NCBI RefSeq assembly: GCF_024362695.1
Contig: NC_065417.1
Location: 13,819,001 to 13,883,000, forward strand
From: Pectinophora gossypiella
Taxonomy: Eukaryota; Arthropoda; Insecta; Lepidoptera; Gelechiidae
Reading direction: 5' to 3'
Length of the DNA stretch: 64,000 nt
The notes under the pieces are model-generated. The model was not told the origin of the DNA, did no database searches, and saw nothing but the letters and a program-made list of their open reading frames with translations. A program made the position numbers and the translations under genes. Positions 57,936-64,000 of the stretch are shown piece after piece; the first letter of the stretch is position 1, and each line of letters starts with the position of its first letter.

Positions 57936-59837
57936 GTTTTTCTAATGAGAAGTATACTTCAATACAAGTTCATAATTTTCGAGAAGACATAATCCATCTG
58001 ATTTTACCCGGAAAATTAAATAAAAAAAAAGAAAAAATTAAGATCTCTAATGCAAAGACACTAGCAAAAAACAATAGATTCTAATGGTTCCTTTAATGTT
58101 AATAAAAATACGGATTAGACATTCATATCGAGTTTAATGTCACTATATCTTAGACTAGAAGATTAAATATCTAGGACATCGCTACCTATGGTATCAACAG
58201 TGGCTGCAAGTTGTCTCCTGGTTACTTGCGACTTAGCTTACCCTAACGCCAATATTAGGGACAGGCGTGTAAGTATGTATTTTAGTATATGTACTGAGAA
58301 AACACAGCAACAAGATAGGTATAAAACACCTACCTACAGGTGGCATTATCGCCAGACGATACAGTATCAAAATTTCACCGATTACGTAAACATATCATGC
58401 GAGGGGTGAACGACCCATAATTGCCAACTTACCAAATTCAACTCGCATGCTTCATTTTGTACGTTCGGACGATTTGCACGCGAAACAAAAACGCATCGCG
58501 TTTGCGCCAAGCGCCTTTGGCATGGGTGAAGTGTTTTGGAGAAAGCTTATGGACACAAACATACATTCTCAAATTATCATTTTATAATTCACGTCCGTAT
58601 TGCTTTTTATGATGGACAGATCCATAAGTCAACAAAAGACAGTCTGCAGCTATACAATCGTATTGTGACTCATCCACATTACCATCACTTGTGTTGTGTA
58701 AGATGGAACAGAATCGGTCGGGCTATTCTCGACTGATACATCACTATGCTAATGAACGTCACAAGTTCACAACACTGGTTACCTGTACTTTGACAGAACT
58801 AAATCGTGCCACGCATTGGAGCTATTGTAAAACTATACTATGAAATATAATCACTAAGTGTTCCATTTAATAGTTGCAGGAATAGATGAAGGAACACAAA
58901 TTACTAAATTTGATTATAAAAACACAAAAAAAAATATAATCGCGTAAATTCCTAAACCTCCGTCCTATCTGGGTTTTCCTTGTACCTTGTGTTGGGGGCA
59001 TTTTCGTCAAACAAGTGATATAATTTGTAAAACGGGCTGCGGGCAGCATAAACTGCAATTGCAGTGCGGCGTTTTACTGCATTGCAGGCCCACAGTGCAG
59101 CCTGATAGAAAATCACTAATCTTTTTAGGGAGGGTCGGTGAGGTCAGAGACTTAACAACTCACCCGAAAAAAAGAAAGAAAAAAGATTAATTTGACAAAT
59201 GAATAACATAGCAGCACACATGTATCCCCAAAGGAATAGGCAGATGTGTATAGTATATACATCCACTCCGTAGCAGCTATTTGATATTATGTGGTTTCCA
59301 TGATTTTTGCCCGGTCAATGGCAAAAGGTTCGCCCCCTTTTCAATGAGACTTAAACATAAGACCTGACGAAGAGTGGGTGTATAGGTATTATATACACGT
59401 AGGAGCAGAGGCCAACCCCGTGTTATACATTGTTTTAAGTTTACGTGGTTATTATCATAATTAAAACACATAATAACGGGTTCTTACCGCGTTTAAATGG
59501 GGATATGAGACTCCCGATATTTCGACACTGTTGCAAGTGTCATGAACTCGTTATTGTGTGTTTTAATTATGTGTTTTAACCCCGTGTTATGTTATGTAAA
59601 AACCTTTCACTTTGATATTATTTACTTCTAATATTTTACTGTTTTTTTTAAAAAAAACAGCGACAGCCCTATCTCGGTACAAAAATTGACAAGTAACACA
59701 AGATAAGTGGAAATAGTTAATGTGCTTTTCAAATAAAAGTGGATCATGCGTCTTGAAGATAAGGACCAGATTTATGTGGGTTTCTGGGGCACCGTAATGT
59801 GACTCTTTGGAGTTGTTTAAGGTAATCTTGATCGAGC
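57936..59837. other. No gene seen
   Basis: CAGTGGCTGCAAGTTGTCTC (58200) matches 31471. Bases 59217-59262 (TGTATCCCCAAAGGAATAGG) are a repeat J head. ATTATCATAATTAAAACACATAATAACGGG (59451 on) and GTTATTGTGTGTTTTAATTATGTG (59549 on) are inverted copies of one sequence. Short frames at 58188-58736 have no recognisable domain. Confidence 0.3.
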
Positions 59838-59945
59838 AATCTCTGTATGTGGAGGAAGCAAGAGAATCATGTCAGGATCGAAGCTAATGGATTGCTATAA
59901 TCTGCTTACCCTGGTGGGAAATAGGCGTGAGTTTATGCATGTAAG
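59838..59945 (+). pseudogene. RT C-terminal scrap
   Basis: GTGGAGGAAGCAAGAGAATC reads VEEARESCQDRS, then TAA; the DNA goes on CTGCTTACCCTGGTGGGAAA and TAGGCGTGAGTTTATGCATG. This is the best copy of the 3' end of the family at 543. Confidence 0.65.
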
Positions 59946-59947
59946 TA

Positions 59948-59992
59948 CGTCCATACTAATATTATAAATGTGAAAGTGTGTGTGTTTGTTTG
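59948..59992 (+). mobile_element. HL head cut short
   Basis: GTCCATACTAATATTATAAA, TGTGAAAGTGTGTGTGTTTG. The family body stops at TTTGGAACT, where MITE-E sequence begins. Confidence 0.5.
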
Positions 59993-60000
59993 GAACTAAA

Positions 60001-60406
60001 AAAAGTATGGAACGGAAAATAATTTAAAAAACACAAACAAATTTTCATGAATTTTCCGACAGGAAAATTGACTTCAAATCAACTCAGAATCATGGTCTGA
60101 ATCATCCCCCTCAGTATTCGTTACGGTGTCACTAACACCCATACCTACTTGTATGGCTACCGTATGTACTTGTACGGGGTGTAAGTGACATCGTAACGAA
60201 TACTGAGGGGGATGATTCAGCTGATTATTCTAAGATAATATCAAGTGGAATTTTTTATCCCAAAATTATAGAATTGAAAATAATTTAGAAAAACTAAAAA
60301 AAAAACATGAATTTTGCGACGGAAAATTCCACTTGATTTTAATTCAAAATCATGGTCTGAATCATCCCCCTGAGTATTCGTTACGATGTCACTAACACCC
60401 TGTATG
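60001..60406. mobile_element. MITE-E dimer, copy 2, first unit truncated
   Basis: The second half of a unit (AATTTTCCGACAGGAAAATT, GGTCTGAATCATCCCCCTCA, TTACGGTGTCACTAACACCC) is followed by the linker ATACCTACTTGTATGGCTAC and a complete unit (GTAAGTGACATCGTAACGAA ... TACGATGTCACTAACACCCT). Same linker as at 19078. Confidence 0.7.
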
Positions 60407-60754
60407 TATGACCGACCACCATAATTAATTTCGAGCAAAACAAAACGCAACCCTTTTTTTAAAACTTTACATTCTCCCGTTTTCCATGAAATTTAATTAC
60501 AAACAAAATTGGAAAGCTTAAGTTCGATATAAAAAATACATTTTCATAACAAGCAGAACCCCTTAGTACACAGCCCGAATTTTACTCGCAAAATAATAGC
60601 GTTCTCAGAAATAGTTAGAAATGAAACACGCACGAAAAATGAGGTGGAATTATGAGGGGTTGGTGTTTACATGGATACGTCTTTGTGGTATAAATTTATA
60701 TTATGTTTTCCTTGAAGGAAGAGGCAGACCCAGAAAGCGATAGAAAGATCTGAG
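60407..60754. other. No feature seen
   Basis: AT-rich DNA. GGAAGAGGCAGACCCAGAAA (60717) resembles the GRGRPR-coding part of the RT family at 543, too short to call. Confidence 0.3.
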
Positions 60755-60842
60755 GGCAATTGCGCACTTTACATGCGCAAATGTCAAATTGAAATATTGC
60801 TTTTTAGATAAATTGCTTTGATGTGGCCTTTTTAACTCCCGG
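60755..60842. mobile_element. MITE-G, right half
   Basis: AATTGCGCACTTTACATGCG, CAAATGTCAAATTGAAATAT and TTGATGTGGCCTTTTTAACT. The left half is lost. Confidence 0.65.
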
Positions 60843-61410
60843 ACGCGTTTAAGACGGAATACAGAGTATCGTTCAGTAAAACAAAACAAAATTTTGTCAC
60901 AGTCGTTTTATCGATTCTCATTTTGACGATATAATTATGTCGTTTTGTCGATTGGTGCTAATATGTGAACCCAAATATGTCATGACGTTCAGTCACGTAC
61001 AGAATCGCGTGCCACGCATGTTAGAGAAAAAACTTATCGATTTCGACAAAATGTATTGAATCCATCGATAATTTTATCACGTTGCGTATGTTGGCCCTGC
61101 TGAACAAAGAGAAGCCGAAGCTTAAAGGGAAGACCTTTGCCTAGCAGTGAGACAATCCAGAGGCCTTAGTGAAGTTGCAATGGATTATGACAATTTGGCT
61201 GATTGATATAAGGTGACATATCAATCCCATACATTTTTATCACTGGCACTGTCGATTGTCATAATCATTCGCAACTTGACTAAGAACCTCCAGGCTAGAC
61301 ATAAAAAATCTACGACATAACACTACTGTATTTCCATCTTCCTTAAGCAATAACTAGTCACAGTTTCAAGGAACGCTATGATTCTTCTCTCTCTCTGTCT
61401 ATACCATCGA
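60843..61410. other. No gene seen
   Basis: AAGGGAAGACCTTTGCCTAG, CAGTGAGACAATCCAGAGGC (61126) is a further variant of the CCCAGCAGTGGGAC tail. Otherwise nothing supported. Confidence 0.3.
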
Positions 61411-61530
61411 CAGGCGAAGAAGAAAATAAATTGCTACCTTAGCAATAAGGCCACCTTTTGTACGTTTGTATTCGTGTGTTATATGTTCCTTTTGTGCAAT
61501 AAAGAACTGTACTGCATTGTTATAATCGCA
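61411..61530 (+). mobile_element. LINE-R 3' end
   Basis: GAAAATAAATTGCTACCTTA, GCAATAAGGCCACCTTTTGT and GTGCAATAAAGAACTGTACT. Hairpin ATTGCTA-CCT-TAGCAAT at 61430-61446. Confidence 0.75.
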
Positions 61531-61703
61531 CATTACAAACCTAATCTCACTCGATTTGAATGTTATGTTAATATCTCAGGAAGTTTATGGGCAATGGTGT
61601 CATGCAATTTGGCAGAGTCACAGCATCGCATAGCCTGTTCAGAAAACGCGTAACTTACATCGTGAGAGACTACGATGTAAGGTTAGAATCCCGGTTAGAG
61701 TTC

Positions 61704-61770
61704 TCACTCACTCACTCAGTCACCTCACTCACTCACTTCACTCACATAAACTAACACACACACACACTAA
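61704..61770 (+). repeat. CTCA-rich microsatellite
   Basis: CTCACTCACTCAGTCACCTC, ACTCACTCACTTCACTCACA, then a CA run. Confidence 0.9.
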
Positions 61771-61786
61771 TTTCACTTTATGAGTT

Positions 61787-61920
61787 AGAATTCATTTTTG
61801 GATCATGGATAATTGATAACACGTCAATAGGCTCGCCCAAATTTAAACATAGCAATGAGTAGGTATGTATACTATGAACCTCTGTCTACCTCTTCGGGGT
61901 TATAGGCGTGATGCTATATC
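61787..61920 (-). repeat. Repeat J, minus strand, internally deleted
   Basis: GAATTCATTTTTGGATCATG, GATAACACGTCAATAGGCTC, GCCC, then CCTCTGTCTACCTCTTCGGG and GTTATAGGCGTGATGC. It is the reverse of 2588-3055 with a gap in the middle. Confidence 0.55.
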
Positions 61921-62042
61921 GATCTACGTTATGTTAATGTTTAGTTTATCAGCTGGCTCGACAATTACAGACGGCGATACGGCTGACCACATATCACATT
62001 GGTCTAACAGAAAGCTCGGTGAAGTGTGGGTACTTAGTTCAT

Positions 62043-62103
62043 CTTGCGATGGATGCATCTCTGACTACCCCAATTGGGATTTAGTCGTGAGCTTATGTTA
62101 TTT
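62043..62103 (+). repeat. Repeat T tail, copy 2
   Basis: GCGATGGATGCATCTCTGAC, TACCCCAATTGGGATTTAGT and CGTGAGCTTATGTTAT. Matches 26221-26283. Confidence 0.55.
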
Positions 62104-62513
62104 TATCAGCATTAGTATTATCCATTCAGTATTATTTCTTTAAAAGAAAACCATTACCCGCATGTTCTTGAAAACACGACGACATATCCACGTCAAGAGT
62201 TGAAAAGTCTACCAGAGGACGAAGGAAGGAGAGAGCACTGAACTGAGTTCTGAGAAAGCTAGAAATTTGGCAACCACCCGGGCTAAATTAGCATTTCTGT
62301 AATGAAAATTAGACTGCAAAAACGCTAGGAAAATTAGTTGAGGCTAATTTTCGTGTCAGCTCAAAACAGGTGGCGAATTAATGCTTTGAAATGTGCTATA
62401 TCGCAGATATTGAGTTCTGATAAACTAGTTCGGTTATTATAGCAGTAGCTTGATTAAGAATAGTTCAGTTTCAGTTTTTTTTTAATTAGTGTCGAGGTAG
62501 AATTATGGAATGG
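62104..62513. other. No feature seen
   Basis: No supportable gene or repeat copy. Confidence 0.3.
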
Positions 62514-62872
62514 AGGAGCCGTGGTAACCCAGTTGGTAGAACGCTTGCCTCTCCTGCTTACAGGTCTAAACCAATGATTGTCGATTTTGTTTTCAATTTC
62601 ATGTTTGGATCATAAATGATTATCACGTGCTCAATGTGAAGGAAACCATCGTGAGGTGTTCCTCACTGGTTTCGTGAAAGTGGTGTTCCACTTTCCCGAG
62701 AAATGCATTTTCGGAGGTATGTGACCTAACCTGTGTTGGGCTGGTTTTCCCTTCGCGGGTTGGAAGTTCAGACAGACAGTCGCATCTGTAAAAAACCGGA
62801 CCTGTCAAAACTTCAGGTTAGGTAAGCGAACCCTGTGAAAAACGGGATAATGGTATATATCTAGGGAGATGA
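62514..62872 (+). mobile_element. SINE-C, full length with hairpin insertion
   Basis: GAGCCGTGGTAACCCAGTTG (A box), GTAGAACGCTTGCCTCTCCT, then a damaged B box (TACAGGTCTAAACC). The body runs TTCATGTTTGGATCATAAAT, CTAACCTGTGTTGGGCTGGT and GATAATGGTATATATCTAGG. Between 62655 and 62690 there are about 30 extra bases absent from other copies, forming GAGG-TGTT-CCTC and GAAAGTGG-TGTT-CCACTTTC hairpins. Confidence 0.75.
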
Positions 62873-63280
62873 TGAGTATCGAGGTTGAATTATGAAATTC
62901 GCCGACAGTATTCGAATTTCAAATTGCATTGAATCAAGGGAAATTAAAATCGAAGGTCACATCAGCTGAGATTCCAAGAAACAAGAAAGTAAACCAATAC
63001 GAATAAGCATGTCAATATTGTTATTGATTCGATATTCAAAAATTGGAGGCGTAATATCGTCGTTACATATGGTTATGTATTCAGACATTGACGCACGGAA
63101 TAAAACGCCAACAAAACGTATCGAGTCGGGAATAAAAATCGTATGATTATTGAGTAAACGCTCCCAAATATATGGTTGGGAATGTATAAAAAAATAAGAA
63201 GTCTTTTTACAAAAATATCGATAACGATCTTTAAAATAATTCCTCCATATACCTACACTTACAAGTAATTTCATTCAAAT
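62873..63280. other. No feature seen
   Basis: A 105-codon minus frame (62957-63274) with no recognisable domain in AT-rich DNA. Confidence 0.25.
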
Positions 63281-63291
63281 GATGATTTTTG

Positions 63292-63383
63292 CCACTGGAT
63301 GCGGGCAGCGCAGGACCGATCGTCGTGGAGATCCTTGGGGGAGGCCTATGCCCAGCAGTGGGCGTCGTACGGCTGATGATGAT
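63292..63383 (+). pseudogene. RTE-like RT C-terminus, second copy, with target repeat
   Basis: The frame reads RAAQDRSSWRSLGEAYAQQW, then ASYG and TGA, then GATGATGATG. It differs by one residue (YA for YV) from 6195-6325. Direct repeats GATGATTTTTG (63281-63291 and 63384-63394) flank it, overlapping the GAT tail. About 27 codons, 5'-truncated. Confidence 0.75.
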
Positions 63384-63449
63384 GATGATTTTTGATCAAA
63401 ATATATTGTTTTGAATCTAAAAAATGTCCACAGTATCAGCTTCAAAATA

Positions 63450-63699
63450 AAATAAAGTCTATATACGTCCCACTGCTGGGCACAGGCGTCCTCTCAATCA
63501 ACCGGAGGGGGTATGGAGCATTGGACGCTGCTCCACTGCTGGTTGGTGGAGGTGTTTTTTTGCGGCTAATAGCCGGGACAAACGCCTTAACATGCCCTCC
63601 GAACCACGCTGCTCCACTGTTGGTTGGTGGAGGTGTTTTCTGCGGCTAACAGCCGGGACTAACGGCTTAACATACCCTCCGAAACATGGAATCATCTTA
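63450..63699 (-). mobile_element. SINE-B with internal tandem duplication and 10-bp target duplication
   Basis: The plus strand runs GTCTATATACGTCCCACTGC, CAATCAACCGGAGGGGGTAT, then twice GCTGCTCCACTGYTGGTTGG ... GCCGGGACWAACGSCTTAAC ... CCCTCCGAA (63530-63604 and 63607-63682). It then ends at CATGGAATCATCTTA. Perfect direct repeats CTTCAAAATA (63440-63449 and 63700-63709) flank it. The head is missing. Confidence 0.85.
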
Positions 63700-63744
63700 C
63701 TTCAAAATACCATAGAATAAATAATAATAGGTAGTACATACGAG

Positions 63745-63800
63745 TCATGGAGAGAAAATGCTACACCGACAAGAGCGTGGCTCTTAAATTGATGATGATG
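63745..63800 (+). pseudogene. RTE-type RT tail, minimal copy
   Basis: GAGAGAAAATGCTACACCGA and CAAGAGCGTGGCTCTTAAAT read ENATPTRAWLLN in one frame and MLHRQERGS plus stop in the family frame, followed by TGATGATGATGAG. Confidence 0.7.
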
Positions 63801-63809
63801 AGTACATAC

Positions 63810-63960
63810 GAGTATAGAACAGTAACTCTTCGCCCGCACCAATTCGTATCAGACGCCTATCTCACCCGCTCTGGGTCTTACTTTAGTCTGAAATGGCTGT
63901 AAATCGCTAAAGAGTAAGGGAGAGAACGTGGGTTGCCTGTCTCGCTCGCACGTACGTGGT
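63810..63960 (+). mobile_element. MITE-F arm with extended flank
   Basis: GTATAGAACAGTAACTCTTC, CACCAATTCGTATCAGACGC, GCTCTGGGTCTTACTTTAGT, then CTTTAGAG-like CGCTAAAGAGTAAGGGAGAG and CTCGCTCGCACGTACGTGG. The flank matches 36008-36071 inverted. The window ends shortly after. Confidence 0.6.
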
Positions 63961-64000
63961 AGGCGGCACACGGAGAGAATTATATTTTTGTCCGGTGTGT

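Noticed and set aside
63392..63649. 85-codon frame with an internal repeated AAPLLVGGGVF
   Set aside because: It is the tandem duplication inside SINE-B read on the opposite strand.
1..64000. Bacterial or viral origin, or an operon-like undescribed system
   Set aside because: No gene-dense layout, no ribosome-binding sites and no long frames; the repeat families are those of Lepidoptera.

Overview
This window looks like intergenic, or long-intron, nuclear DNA of a moth or butterfly. It is AT-rich, almost every open frame is short, and no complete protein gene, rRNA or convincing free-standing tRNA gene can be supported. The lepidopteran signal comes from the repeats: tRNA-headed SINEs ending in a GAA or GTTTATGTTATG tail, LINE 3' ends of the type GGCCGCC...GCAATAAAGTA, RT tails reading LHRQERGS or EAYVQQWASYG, and ACCGACTTCAAAAAAGG elements. 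I recognise these from general knowledge of moth genomes and matched copies within the window by eye. Nothing was searched. Family letters below are local labels: SINE-A, SINE-B, SINE-C, SINE-H; LINE-K, LINE-R; MITE-D, E, F, G, I, L, N, O, P, Q; repeats J, M, S, T; and HL, a helitron-like short repeat.

Layout. 0-5 kb: MITE-F with an HL element inside it, RT fossils, HL, SINE-A inside repeat J, MITE-I, palindrome P. 5-14 kb: minisatellite, SINE-H, RTE tail, SINE-B pair, two LHRQERGS-type RT fossils, MITE-N, MITE-D, HL pair. 14-25 kb: interrupted MITE-I, a perfect 17-bp hairpin, SINE-A copies, MITE-L, a MITE-E dimer, MITE-D copies, a possible splice acceptor inside an inverted repeat. 25-30 kb: full MITE-F, SINE-C, MITE-L (hAT-type) containing a LINE-K reverse-transcriptase fragment, MITE-Q, and MITE-G containing SINE-H. 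30-38 kb: CpG-dense patch, RTE tail with target-site duplication, a 106-codon orphan frame, an R1/Jockey-type zinc-knuckle fragment with a 15-bp duplication, a Ty3/Gypsy integrase remnant, a textbook full-length SINE-A. 38-45 kb: a 3 x 380-bp tandem array grown out of a SINE-A, and a 1.6-kb insertion (three internal repeats, a TG tract, a 430-bp fold-back) splitting a SINE-C. 45-64 kb: more SINEs, MITE-O, LINE-R 3' ends (one inside MITE-G), an ATTTC tract, MITE-E dimer, SINE-B copies with target-site duplications.

Nothing here works together as a pathway. What the sequence offers is a readable insertion history: at least six nested insertions, a dozen or so target-site duplications, and several families whose ends can be fixed by comparing copies. 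I did not find a convincing undescribed biological system. The most unusual items are the SINE-seeded 380-bp array, the 1.6-kb composite insertion, the covarying LINE 3' hairpin, poly-C growth at one site of MITE-F, and the recurring MITE-E dimer.
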